From Rheinheimera sp. (GTDB lineage Bacteria > Pseudomonadota > Gammaproteobacteria > Enterobacterales > Alteromonadaceae), in contig NZ_JAIWOI010000274.1 of the NCBI RefSeq assembly GCF_020217005.1, positions 1-10,000 of the forward strand: DNA of 10,000 bases. The letters are read 5' to 3'. The position numbers and the translations under genes are program-made. A model generated the notes under the pieces. It was not told where the DNA came from and made no database searches. It was given only the letters and a program-made list of their open reading frames with translations. The stretch's first letter is position 1. Every line of letters starts with the position of its first letter. Positions 1 through 6,431 of this stretch are shown one piece after another.

Positions 1-115
1 TAATTGAAGTTACAGCGCGACGACAAGTAAACGAGACCCCACGAGCATAGTTACCTATGTGAATGGGGCGAGAGGCGCAGTCAACAAGACTGTAGCTTCA
101 AGTATGAAGGGGAGC
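1..115 (+). repeat. ERIC element, copy 1, left end outside the window
   Basis: This stretch matches the ERIC (intergenic repeat unit) consensus as I know it. It has a central imperfect hairpin with the ACCCCACGAGCATAG and CTATGTGAATGGGG arms (about 36-66), then GCGCAGTCAACAA, and a right-hand end CTTCAAGTATGAAGGGG that pairs with the left-hand TTGAAGTTACAG. By eye it is about 80% identical to the copy at 2609-2735 over 100 positions with one indel, in the same orientation. The consensus would begin about 11 bases before position 1, so the left end is cut by the window and not necessarily truncated in the genome. The right end overlaps the last codons of the MocR-type gene on the opposite strand. 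It contains no gene; the short reading frame starting at 59 is a by-product of the repeat and the antisense strand. Confidence 0.85.
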
Positions 116-1546
116 TCTGATCTGGCGCAATTCTTCTTCCAATATCAACCAGAATTGTTCATCCAGACACTGTGCCACATTAAACCGCGTATACTGGTCG
201 GCATCGGGCAGGGTGCTAAACTGCGAACCTGGAGCCAACACAATCTGCCGCTGCTGTAAGCGTTCGGATAACACACTGCTGCTGACTCCCTCCGGCAGTT
301 TGACCCAACACAAAAAACCTGCCGAAGGTTCTGCCCACAACTCACAGTCGAGCTGTTTTAGTTTTGAAAACACCAAACTACGGGCCTGCTGCAAACGACG
401 TTTAAGCTGTTCCAGGTGCCTGCGATAGCCCCCACCTGTTAACAGCGCATATACCAGCCGCTCCATGGTATTGGAAGTAGAAATACCGCTGATCAGTTTT
501 AAGTCGGTAAGAGCGGCGATTGTAGCTGGATGAGCGGCTATAAAACCAACGCGTAGATCAGCGGATAAAGTTTTTGACATACTGCCCAAATAAATCGCTT
601 CAAAGCCATTAATCGGTTGGAACCCCGCCATCGAAGCGTAACGCGATACCGGATTTACTTCAAAGTCGGCGTAAATATCATCTTCGATCAATAAGCACTT
701 ATGCTGTTGCAGTAGCTGTAATACGGCAAAAGCTCTGGCAGGGTGCACACTTAAGGACACAGGGTTCGACAGCACCGAATTGGTTAAATAAGCTTTGGGC
801 TGATACTGCTGCACCAGTTGCTGCATCACAGCGAAGTCCGGTCCCTCTTTGGTACGGGGCACCACCAGCAATTGCACCTGATGCAGACGCAACAACGCAA
901 AAAAGTTATAAAAACCCGGATCATCCACCATCACCCAATCGCCGGGTTTCAGATGCAAACGAAAGATTAAATCCAAAGCATGAGAGGCGCTGTAGGTCAG
1001 CAGAATATGGGCTGGTTCTGTGGTGATAGATAACTGCGCTAACCGCTGGGCAAAATACTGACGTAAGGGGAAATAGCCCTGAGCCGGGCCATAGTCCGTT
1101 AACGACTGCGGCTGGCGCGCTAAATCCCGCATGGCCTGACGAATGTCCTGATCCGGCATCCAATCCGGCGACAGCCAGCCTGCGGATGCTTTGATCCAAT
1201 GAGGTTCACGCAGCAAGGTCTGGCGCATCAGGGCCACATCCTGCTGTCTGCTGCTTTGACTGGCGCTGGATTCCAGTTGTTGCTGTTGTTCCGTTAACCG
1301 GCTGACATAAACCCCACTACCAGGTTGAGAGCGGACAAAACCAGCAGCAGAAAGCTTTTCATAAAGTTCTGACACAGTAAATTTACTGATCTCCAAATGT
1401 GCCGCTAAAAGCCGGATCGACGGCAGTCGCGCCCCTGCAACCCAGCGGCCGGATTGAATAGCTTGCTGCGCCTGCAGATAAAGCTGACTGCTGAAACTTT
1501 CTTTGCTGGCTTTATCCAGCTGCCACTGAGTGACTGCAATTGTCAT
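98..1546 (-). CDS. MocR-type transcriptional regulator (GntR HTH fused to aminotransferase-like PLP domain)
   Basis: The 482-residue protein is a typical MocR/PdxR-family regulator: a DNA-binding domain joined to a fold-type I PLP domain that acts as an effector sensor. Residues 17-82 form a GntR winged helix, with the family pattern LPSIRLLAAHLEISKFTVSE (41-60) and a GSGVYV wing (76-81). A Gln/Ser-rich linker at about 86-102 leads to the aminotransferase-like domain (about 110-475). Visible cofactor residues are DYGPAQGYFPLR (151-162), N261-P262, the EDDIYADF motif (288-295, with D290 for the pyridine nitrogen), the Schiff-base lysine K325 in GSMSK, R332 in LRVG, and the carboxylate-binding arginine R454 in TRFN. 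None of the key PLP residues is missing. The start is supported by AGGTG upstream on the minus strand. The gene is divergent from a DMT exporter, so it probably controls that gene and itself. The last four codons and the stop lie inside an ERIC element. The effector is unknown. Confidence 0.93.
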   Translation of the reverse strand: MTIAVTQWQLDKASKESFSSQLYLQAQQAIQSGRWVAGARLPSIRLLAAHLEISKFTVSELYEKLSAAGFVRSQPGSGVYVSRLTEQQQQLESSASQSSRQQDVALMRQTLLREPHWIKASAGWLSPDWMPDQDIRQAMRDLARQPQSLTDYGPAQGYFPLRQYFAQRLAQLSITTEPAHILLTYSASHALDLIFRLHLKPGDWVMVDDPGFYNFFALLRLHQVQLLVVPRTKEGPDFAVMQQLVQQYQPKAYLTNSVLSNPVSLSVHPARAFAVLQLLQQHKCLLIEDDIYADFEVNPVSRYASMAGFQPINGFEAIYLGSMSKTLSADLRVGFIAAHPATIAALTDLKLISGISTSNTMERLVYALLTGGGYRRHLEQLKRRLQQARSLVFSKLKQLDCELWAEPSAGFLCWVKLPEGVSSSVLSERLQQRQIVLAPGSQFSTLPDADQYTRFNVAQCLDEQFWLILEEELRQIRAPLHT

Positions 1547-1557
1547 GGAATTTTCAC

Positions 1558-1648
1558 CTGTACAGTTCAGTTGCTTTTAGTGTCGACTGTCCTGATTGTC
1601 ATGGTCTTAAGCTTTGTATACTAACTGAAGTTGGCTGAATGTACAGCC
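1558..1648. promoter_or_regulatory. Divergent control region between the MocR-type gene and the DMT transporter
   Basis: The 122 bases between the two start codons must hold both promoters. For the transporter, a possible -10 TATACT lies at 1617-1622 with a TTGTCA at 1596-1601; the 15-base spacing is shorter than ideal. Two candidate operator motifs are visible: the perfect palindrome CTGTACAG at 1558-1565, next to the regulator's ribosome binding site, and GGCTG-N6-CAGCC at 1633-1648, just downstream of the -10. Both contain the sequence TGTACAG. MocR proteins usually bind repeated motifs in such divergent spacers, so control by the neighbouring regulator is a reasonable inference. The exact operator is not established. 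Confidence 0.45.
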
Positions 1649-1668
1649 AGTTTCAGGGAGAGTCTGTG

Positions 1669-2577
1669 ATGTCTACCGTTTCTGCATTACCCCAGGATCA
1701 AATCCGCTTATCCTTTTGGCAAAAACCACTGGCGCAGGGTTTGTGGTTTGGCAGTTTAGGCATGCTGATGTTCTCCGCTGGTTTACCAGCCACCCGGATG
1801 GCGGTGCTGGATATGCCACCGGTTTTTGTCGGTGCGGGCAGGGCTTTGATCGCGGCTCTACTGGCGCTGCTGTTACTGCTGCTAACCAGACAAAAGCTAC
1901 CCAGCGTTAAACAATGGCAAGCTTTGGCTCTGGTTGCGTTAGGTTCAGTCTTTGCTTATCCGGTGTTATCTGCGCTGGCTTTGCAGCAGGTCGGAGCCAG
2001 CCACGGCATTCTGGTCACCAGTGTGATGCCACTTTTTACCGCCTTTTTTGGCGCATATTTAACTAAACAATGGCCGCGTATAGGCTTTTGGCTGTTTGCA
2101 CTGCTGGGGGCTGCTTGTGTTGCGCTTTATGCGTTACACCACAGCACTGGTCCTTTTCAGCTCGCTGATGGTTATCTGGTGTTAGCGAGTTTTTTATGCG
2201 GTTTTAGTTATGCCAAAGGGGCTATTTTATCCAGAGAGCTTGGCAGCTGGCAGGTGATCTGCTGGGCGCTGGTGATGTCTATTCCAGTGCTGCTGCCCTG
2301 GGTCTGGGCTTATCAGCCGGATTATGCCGCTGTGTCGCTACAGTCCTGGCTGGCGCTAGGCTATTTATCTGTTTTTACCATGTTTATCGGCTTCTTTTGT
2401 TGGTACAAAGGCTTAGCTATAGGTGGCATTGCCAAAGTCAGCCAGTTACAGCTGTTATCTCCTTTTAGTGGTCTGGCTTTGTCTGCGTTGTTGCTGGCCG
2501 AACCTTTGCAATGGATCCACTGGCTATTGGCTTTGGCTGTGGTGGCCTGTATAGCTTTGGGGCGGCGTTTTGGATAG
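1669..2577 (+). CDS. EamA/DMT-superfamily transporter (putative small-molecule exporter)
   Basis: This is a 302-residue inner-membrane protein of the drug/metabolite transporter superfamily with two EamA repeats (about 21-147 and 167-298) and about ten hydrophobic helices. The first repeat shows the usual LPATRMAVLDMPPVFVGAGR pattern near the second helix and a family-typical GASHGILVTSVMPLFTAFFG. The second repeat has GYLSVFTMFIGFFCWYKGLA followed by SQLQLLSPFSGLALSALLLAE, the standard end of an EamA module. I chose the ATG at 1669 because AGGGAG (1655-1660) lies eight bases before it; the in-frame ATG at 1639 would add ten residues but has no comparable ribosome binding site. Relatives export amino acids or other metabolites, but substrate cannot be read from sequence. 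The divergent MocR-type gene suggests the substrate is amine- or amino-acid-like, or linked to vitamin B6. No intrinsic terminator follows; an ERIC element begins 31 bases after the stop. Confidence 0.92.
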   Translation: MSTVSALPQDQIRLSFWQKPLAQGLWFGSLGMLMFSAGLPATRMAVLDMPPVFVGAGRALIAALLALLLLLLTRQKLPSVKQWQALALVALGSVFAYPVLSALALQQVGASHGILVTSVMPLFTAFFGAYLTKQWPRIGFWLFALLGAACVALYALHHSTGPFQLADGYLVLASFLCGFSYAKGAILSRELGSWQVICWALVMSIPVLLPWVWAYQPDYAAVSLQSWLALGYLSVFTMFIGFFCWYKGLAIGGIAKVSQLQLLSPFSGLALSALLLAEPLQWIHWLLALAVVACIALGRRFG

Positions 2578-2608
2578 ATCTTGCTTCACCAACACTAAAA
2601 GCTTCAGA

Positions 2609-2735
2609 TATACCCAAGTTACTTGAAGTTGCAGGGAGGCGACAAGTCAGTGATACCCCAGGAGCATAGAAATCTATGTGACTGGGGCGAAATGACGCAG
2701 TCAACAAAGCTGCAGCTTCAAGGGCGACGGGTATA
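2609..2735 (+). repeat. ERIC element, copy 2, complete
   Basis: This is a complete copy of about 127 bp that begins TATACCC and ends GGGTATA. The outer arms pair imperfectly: CTTGAAGTTGCAG (2622-2634) with CTGCAGCTTCAAG (2710-2722). The core is CCCCAGGAGCATAG (2657-2670), loop AAAT region, CTATGTGACTGGGG (2673-2686), which corresponds to the classical ERIC1R/ERIC2 primer region (CCCCAGGAGC and GTGACTGGGG). The whole element can fold into one long imperfect hairpin. It sits between the transporter stop and the ABC-F promoter. It may end or stabilise the transporter transcript, but there is no T-tract, so it is not a standard terminator. Confidence 0.92.
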
Positions 2736-2748
2736 AACCAGAGATACT

Positions 2749-2777
2749 TTGAGTTTAGCGATAAAAAAGCGTATAGT
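2749..2777 (+). promoter_or_regulatory. Sigma-70 promoter of the ABC-F gene
   Basis: A -35 element TTGAGT (2749-2754) and a -10 element TATAGT (2772-2777) are separated by 17 bases, the optimal spacing. Transcription would begin near 2784, giving a leader of about 77 bases before the GTG at 2861. The ERIC copy ends 13 bases upstream of the -35. Confidence 0.7.
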
Positions 2778-2794
2778 AGCGCGCTATTTTTGGG

Positions 2795-2827
2795 GCCTTG
2801 CTGATGGCATTAAGTTGTCAGCAAGGC
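2795..2827 (+). promoter_or_regulatory. Perfect 10-bp hairpin in the leader of the ABC-F gene
   Basis: GCCTTGCTGA (2795-2804) and TCAGCAAGGC (2818-2827) are exact reverse complements around a 13-base loop. The structure lies about 11 bases after the predicted transcription start. Its 3' arm contains AAGG (2823-2826), the best ribosome binding site for an in-frame ATG at 2834, so folding would hide that site. There is no T-run after the stem, so this is not a terminator. A regulatory role is inference. Confidence 0.5.
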
Positions 2828-2860
2828 TTATATATGACTCTTTGTTGGATCAAAAAAACT

Positions 2861-4474
2861 GTGATTTCTACCGCAAATATTACGATGCAATTTGGCGCTA
2901 AGCCGCTTTTTGAAAATATCTCCGTCAAATTCGGCGACGGCAACCGCTATGGTTTGATTGGTGCCAACGGCTGCGGTAAATCAACTTTTATGAAGATCCT
3001 CAGCAAAGAGTTAGAGCCAAGTGGCGGTAACATTTTTGTTGAACCTAACCACCGTGTGGCCAAGCTGCATCAGGATCAGTTTGCTTTTGAGCAATACAGT
3101 GTGATTGATACTGTGATTATGGGCCACGCTGAGCTCTGGGCTGTAAAAGAAGAACGTGACCGTATCTACGCTGATCCAAATATGAGCGAAGAGGACGGTA
3201 TGCGTGTAGCCGATTTAGAAGTCGCTTTTGGTGAAATGGATGGTTACAGCGCCGAATCCCGAGCCGGCGAGTTACTGATTGGTGTTGGTATTCCGGTCGA
3301 ACAGCATTTTGGTCCTATGTCTGCTATAGCACCAGGCTGGAAACTGCGGGTGTTATTGGCTCAGGTATTGTTTGCCGATCCGGAAATCATGTTACTGGAC
3401 GAACCTACCAACAACTTAGATATCAATACTATCCGCTGGTTAGAAGAAGTGTTGGCTGAGCGTAACAGCACTATGGTTATTATTTCGCACGACCGTCACT
3501 TCTTAAACAGCGTTTGTACTCATATGGCTGACTTAGATTACGGCGAACTGCGTGTTTATCCGGGTAACTATGATGAGTACATGACGGCAGCGACACAGGC
3601 TCGCGAACGTCTGCTGGCCGACAACGCCAAGAAAAAAGCTCAGATTGCTGAGTTACAAACCTTCGTTAGCCGTTTCTCTGCCAACGCTTCGAAAGCGCGT
3701 CAGGCGACATCACGTGCGAAACAAATTGATAAAATTCAGTTGGCCGAAGTAAAAGCCTCCAGCCGGGTCAACCCATTTATTCGTTTTGACCAGCAGAAGC
3801 AGCTGTACCGTTTAGCTTTAGAAGTAAACGAGTTAAACAAGAGCTTTGATGACCTGCATGTGTTGAAGAACCTTGATCTGACCATTGAAGTAGGCGAAAA
3901 GGTGGCGATCCTGGGGACCAACGGTATAGGTAAATCGACGTTCTTAAAATGTCTGGTAGGTGATTTAACGCCAGAATCCGGTATCGTGAAATGGTCTGAA
4001 AACGTCAATATTGGTTATTATGCTCAGGACCACGAATACGAATTCGCGGACGAGAAACGCGATATGACGTTGTTTGACTGGATGAGCCAGTGGAAACAGC
4101 CGTCTGACGACGAACAGGCAATTCGTGGTATTTTAGGCCGCTTGCTGTTCTCTCAGGATGAAATCAGCAAACCAACACGAGTGTTATCAGGTGGTGAAAA
4201 AGGTCGGATGTTATTCGGTAAGCTGATGCTGCAACGCCCAAATATTCTGGTGATGGATGAACCGACCAACCACCTGGATATGGAGTCGATTGAATCACTG
4301 AACATGGCGCTGGAAATGTACAAAGGTACTTTGTTGTTCGTCAGTCATGACCGTGAATTTGTGTCTTCACTGGCAACCCGTATCGTTGAACTGACCGATA
4401 AAGGTGTACGTAACTTCGTTGGTACTTACGATGAGTATCTGGTACAGCAAGCTGAACTAGCGGCTCGTTCGTAA
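2861..4474 (+). CDS. ybiT: YbiT-like ABC-F family ATPase (ribosome-associated translation factor)
   Basis: With a GTG start this is a 537-residue soluble ABC-F protein with two ATPase domains and no membrane segments; the family acts in the ribosomal E site. Domain 1 has Walker [10 protein letters not shown] (34-42), a degenerate signature [12 protein letters not shown] (153-164, the form seen in E. coli YbiT), Walker [12 protein letters not shown] (177-187) and switch H210. The charged linker that reaches toward the P-site tRNA spans about 241-305. Domain 2 has GTNGIGKST (352-360), LSGGE (442-446), [10 protein letters not shown] (464-473) and H496. The catalytic glutamates in both Walker B motifs are intact. 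Similarity to E. coli YbiT starts at [11 protein letters not shown], which supports the GTG at 2861. ATG codons at 2834 and 2804 and a TTG at 2798 are in frame upstream; 2834 has AAGG before it, so a 546-residue form is possible. YbiT-type proteins are linked to translation and mild antibiotic tolerance, not clearly to one drug. Confidence 0.95.
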   Translation: MISTANITMQFGAKPLFENISVKFGDGNRYGLIGANGCGKSTFMKILSKELEPSGGNIFVEPNHRVAKLHQDQFAFEQYSVIDTVIMGHAELWAVKEERDRIYADPNMSEEDGMRVADLEVAFGEMDGYSAESRAGELLIGVGIPVEQHFGPMSAIAPGWKLRVLLAQVLFADPEIMLLDEPTNNLDINTIRWLEEVLAERNSTMVIISHDRHFLNSVCTHMADLDYGELRVYPGNYDEYMTAATQARERLLADNAKKKAQIAELQTFVSRFSANASKARQATSRAKQIDKIQLAEVKASSRVNPFIRFDQQKQLYRLALEVNELNKSFDDLHVLKNLDLTIEVGEKVAILGTNGIGKSTFLKCLVGDLTPESGIVKWSENVNIGYYAQDHEYEFADEKRDMTLFDWMSQWKQPSDDEQAIRGILGRLLFSQDEISKPTRVLSGGEKGRMLFGKLMLQRPNILVMDEPTNHLDMESIESLNMALEMYKGTLLFVSHDREFVSSLATRIVELTDKGVRNFVGTYDEYLVQQAELAARS

Positions 4475-4490
4475 CCTTATTGCAAGCCTT

Positions 4491-4519
4491 AAAAAAGCCG
4501 GTGCCTACCGGCTTTTTTT
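4491..4519 (+). terminator. Intrinsic terminator of the ABC-F gene
   Basis: A perfect 12-bp stem, AAAAAAGCCGGT (4491-4502) with ACCGGCTTTTTT (4507-4518), has a GCCT loop and ends in seven T residues. It lies 17 bases after the stop. The A-run on the 5' side means it could also work on the minus strand, though no minus-strand gene ends here. Confidence 0.93.
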
Positions 4520-4680
4520 ATTGTGAATCCAGCCTTTTGGCGGTTAATTCTGCGCTGACACTTGTTTTATCAGACTCGCAATCCCATTGATCTAAAACAG
4601 TTTACCCTTTTGTTTAATTGAGCGCCTCGCGTGAATTGTGATAGGGTGATTGAAATCTTTGCCGCAACACGGAGTTTCTT

Positions 4681-5148
4681 ATGAAAATTAATATTGGAAT
4701 TGAAGACGAGGATCGTAAAGCTATAGTGCACGGTTTAGCGACTTTATTGGCTGACACTTACACTTTGTATCTGAAGACTCATAACTATCACTGGAACGTC
4801 ACGGGTCCTATGTTCCAGACGCTGCATGTATTATTTGAAACTCAGTATACTGAGCTGGCACTGGCTGTGGATTTAATAGCCGAGCGTATTCGCGCTTTAG
4901 GTGAATTCGCGCCAGGTTCTTATAAAGAGTTTGCCAAACTCACCAGCATTAAAGAAGCGGACGGTATACCTGCCGCGCAAGATATGATTAAAGATCTGGT
5001 CAAAGGTCAGGAAGCGTTGGCAAAAACGGCACGTTCTATAGTACCAGTCGCCGACAAAGCTTCAGACGAGCCCACGCTGGATTTACTCACTCAGCGTATG
5101 CAAGTGCATGAAAAAAATGCCTGGATGCTTAGAAGTTTGTTAGGTTAA
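4681..5148 (+). CDS. dps: Dps-family mini-ferritin (iron-storing, hydrogen-peroxide-detoxifying)
   Basis: The 155-residue protein is a Dps-like member of the ferritin-like fold. Such proteins form 12-subunit shells that oxidise Fe(II) with peroxide and store the iron, protecting DNA. The intersubunit ferroxidase ligands are all present with the canonical spacing: H37 in [11 protein letters not shown]49 in FQTLH, D64 and E68 in AVDLIAERI (offsets 12, 15 and 4). The N-terminus is short and acidic (IEDEDRK) and the C-terminus ends right after the last helix. It therefore lacks the lysine-rich tail used by E. coli Dps to bind DNA, and direct DNA binding is doubtful. GGAG (4671-4674) lies six bases before the ATG. 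The 161 bases upstream hold a weak promoter-like TTGAGC (4618-4623) with ATAGGG 17 bases on. The gene is its own unit, closed by a terminator on both sides. An alternative name would be a ferritin/bacterioferritin-comigratory mini-ferritin, but the function is the same. Confidence 0.93.
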   Translation: MKINIGIEDEDRKAIVHGLATLLADTYTLYLKTHNYHWNVTGPMFQTLHVLFETQYTELALAVDLIAERIRALGEFAPGSYKEFAKLTSIKEADGIPAAQDMIKDLVKGQEALAKTARSIVPVADKASDEPTLDLLTQRMQVHEKNAWMLRSLLG

Positions 5149-5175
5149 GTTGTTTTAACCAATCCTTTTACAATT

Positions 5176-5216
5176 AAGGTCTGTCAGCAGCAATTCTGAC
5201 AGGCCTTTTGTTTTTT
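5176..5216 (+). terminator. Intrinsic terminator of the Dps gene
   Basis: AAGGTCTGTCAG (5176-5187) pairs with CTGACAGGCCTT (5196-5207) over 12 bp with one G-U pair and an 8-base loop. It is followed by TTGTTTTTT. It begins 28 bases after the Dps stop codon. Confidence 0.9.
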
Positions 5217-5282
5217 GCTCTATCGTATTTCCGCAGTGTTCATTGTCAGGAATAAACTGCTATTTTAGAAGTTATATTCGAT

Positions 5283-5312
5283 TTTACCTTGTGATGCTTG
5301 CGGGCTTATTAT
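5283..5312 (+). promoter_or_regulatory. Possible promoter of the RNA candidate upstream of htpX
   Basis: A -10-like TATTAT (5307-5312, one mismatch from consensus) has a TTTACC (5283-5288, two mismatches) 18 bases upstream. The predicted start is near 5319. The -35 is mediocre, so an activator or a different start is possible. Confidence 0.4.
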
Positions 5313-5318
5313 CATCTC

Positions 5319-5442
5319 GTTCCCTGAAAAACCAACTAGTGAGATGAAACTTACTAGAGGGTTGGACAGAACCAAAACGTACTTATTGTGCTGATTAATC
5401 CGCGCTTTGCCCCTGTTGCAGTAATGAAACAGGGGCTTTTTT
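5319..5442 (+). ncRNA. Candidate small RNA, or attenuated 5' leader of htpX
   Basis: The 344 bases between the Dps and htpX genes hold no supported protein gene but do hold an RNA-like unit of about 124 nt: a promoter-like sequence, two structured segments and a terminator. The 5' hairpin has an 8-bp stem CTAGTGAG (5336-5343) with CTTACTAG (5350-5357), one G-U pair and loop ATGAAA. It continues through an AGGG bulge into a 4-bp base CCAA (5332-5335) with TTGG (5362-5365). About 40 A/T-rich unpaired bases follow, and then the terminator hairpin at 5409-5442. I do not recognise it as a named RNA family. It could be an independent sRNA, or a leader that controls htpX by termination, since no good promoter lies between the terminator and htpX. 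Confidence 0.45.
5409..5442 (+). terminator. Intrinsic terminator upstream of htpX
   Basis: GCCCCTGTT (5409-5417) pairs perfectly with AACAGGGGC (5428-5436) around a 10-base loop, and six T residues follow. It ends 50 bases before the htpX start codon. No protein gene ends just before it, so it must close an RNA transcript that starts in the gap, or act as an attenuator. Confidence 0.9.
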
Positions 5443-5492
5443 AGCAGCTGGCGTTTTGAACTTAATTGGATTGATGAAATACAGAGGTTGGT

Positions 5493-6377
5493 ATGAAACG
5501 TATAGTGCTATTTTTAATCACGAACTTAGCTGTGATGTTAGTGCTGAGTATCGTTTTAAGTATTGTGTTTAAAGTTTTTGGTATAGATAACCGTAGCATG
5601 GGCGGCTTGCTGATATTCGCTGCGGTGTTTGGTTTTGGCGGCTCATTTATTTCTTTAGCCATGTCAAAGTGGATGGCTAAACGTTCCACAGGTGCCGTGG
5701 TGATCACTCAAGCTTCAAATGCCACCGAACATTGGCTGATCAGCACTGTGCAGCGTCAGGCAAAACAGGCTGGTATAGCTATGCCTGAAGTTGCAATCTA
5801 TGACTCTCCTGAAATCAATGCTTTTGCAACAGGTATGAGTCGTAACAATGCGCTAGTGGCGGTCAGCACAGGATTGCTTCAGGCAATGACACAGCAGGAG
5901 GCAGAAGCTGTATTGGCTCACGAAGTCTCTCACGTTGCCAATGGCGATATGGTCACGCTGACTCTTATTCAGGGAGTAGTCAATACCTTCGTCATTTTCT
6001 TTGCCCGAGTTGTGGCTGGAATTATTGATAATTTCTTTCGCTCAAACGACGAAGAGGAAAGTCAGGGCGGTAGTATCAGTTACATGATCACTGTATTTGT
6101 ATTGGAAATGATTTTTGGCATATTGGCGAGCATTATAGTGATGTGGTTCTCACGTCAGCGTGAATACAAAGCAGACGCTGGTGCAGCTCGATTAGTTGGC
6201 GCCGACAATATGGTTGCGGCGTTACAGCGATTAAAAGGCAATCATGAAAGCCAGTTACAAGGCTCTATGACAGCTTTTGGTTTGGCAACTAAGCCTGCTG
6301 CTTCAGAATTATTTATGAGCCATCCACCATTGGATAAACGTATTCATGCACTGCAAAGCCGTTCCTTCGAAAGCTAA
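5493..6377 (+). CDS. htpX: HtpX, inner-membrane zinc metalloprotease
   Basis: The 294-residue protein is an M48B-family protease of the inner membrane that degrades damaged or misfolded membrane proteins together with FtsH. Two N-terminal hydrophobic helices lie at about 4-27 and 37-57. The active-site helix carries H143-E144-V-S-H147 in [11 protein letters not shown]. The third zinc ligand is E224 in [13 protein letters not shown]. Two more hydrophobic segments are at about 156-177 and 196-219. The length and every motif match E. coli HtpX. AGAGG (5483-5487) is the ribosome binding site, five bases before the ATG. In enteric bacteria the gene is induced by envelope stress (Cpx) and heat; I see no clear CpxR or sigma-32 site here. 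The only nearby transcription signals are those of the RNA candidate at 5283-5442, so expression may depend on readthrough of that terminator. Confidence 0.97.
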   Translation: MKRIVLFLITNLAVMLVLSIVLSIVFKVFGIDNRSMGGLLIFAAVFGFGGSFISLAMSKWMAKRSTGAVVITQASNATEHWLISTVQRQAKQAGIAMPEVAIYDSPEINAFATGMSRNNALVAVSTGLLQAMTQQEAEAVLAHEVSHVANGDMVTLTLIQGVVNTFVIFFARVVAGIIDNFFRSNDEEESQGGSISYMITVFVLEMIFGILASIIVMWFSRQREYKADAGAARLVGADNMVAALQRLKGNHESQLQGSMTAFGLATKPAASELFMSHPPLDKRIHALQSRSFES

Positions 6378-6396
6378 TCAGGTTTGCTTATAAATG

Positions 6397-6416
6397 AGCC
6401 CCTGTAAACAGGGGCT
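6397..6416. terminator. Shared hairpin terminator between convergent htpX and the chemotaxis gene
   Basis: AGCCCCTG (6397-6404) and CAGGGGCT (6409-6416) form a perfect 8-bp stem with a TAAA loop; flanking bases can extend it slightly. It lies 19 bases after the htpX stop and 15 bases after the stop of the minus-strand chemotaxis gene, so it can serve both. The T-tracts are poor on both strands, so termination may be incomplete. The stem is almost the same as that of the terminator at 5409-5442. Confidence 0.65.
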
Positions 6417-6431
6417 TCATCTAAAGTTGCT

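Noticed and set aside
59..259. 66-codon plus-strand reading frame starting inside ERIC copy 1
   Set aside because: It is made of the repeat plus the antisense of the regulator's 3' end, has no ribosome binding site and no protein-like features.
2465..2707. 80-codon minus-strand reading frame across the transporter end and ERIC copy 2
   Set aside because: It is antisense to a well-supported membrane protein gene and then runs through the repeat; there is no homology-like pattern.
4636..4660. GATAGG half-site near the Dps promoter as an OxyR site
   Set aside because: Only one half-site is seen and the other ATAG/CTAT elements at the required spacing are missing.
5294..5347. 17-codon reading frame (MLAGLLSSRSLKNQLVR) in the htpX upstream gap
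   Set aside because: It starts before the likely transcription start at about 5319 and has no ribosome binding site; the region is better explained as RNA structure.
5358..5380. GAGGGTTGGACAGAACC followed by AAAAC, resembling a preQ1-I or similar small riboswitch
   Set aside because: The conserved loop and pseudoknot bases of preQ1-I are not there, and htpX is not a queuosine gene.
5344..5394. 16-codon reading frame (MKLTRGLDRTKTYLLC) as a possible leader peptide for htpX
   Set aside because: Its ATG lies in the loop of the 5' hairpin with only GTGAG before it, and the codons show no regulatory bias. It is not supported beyond chance.
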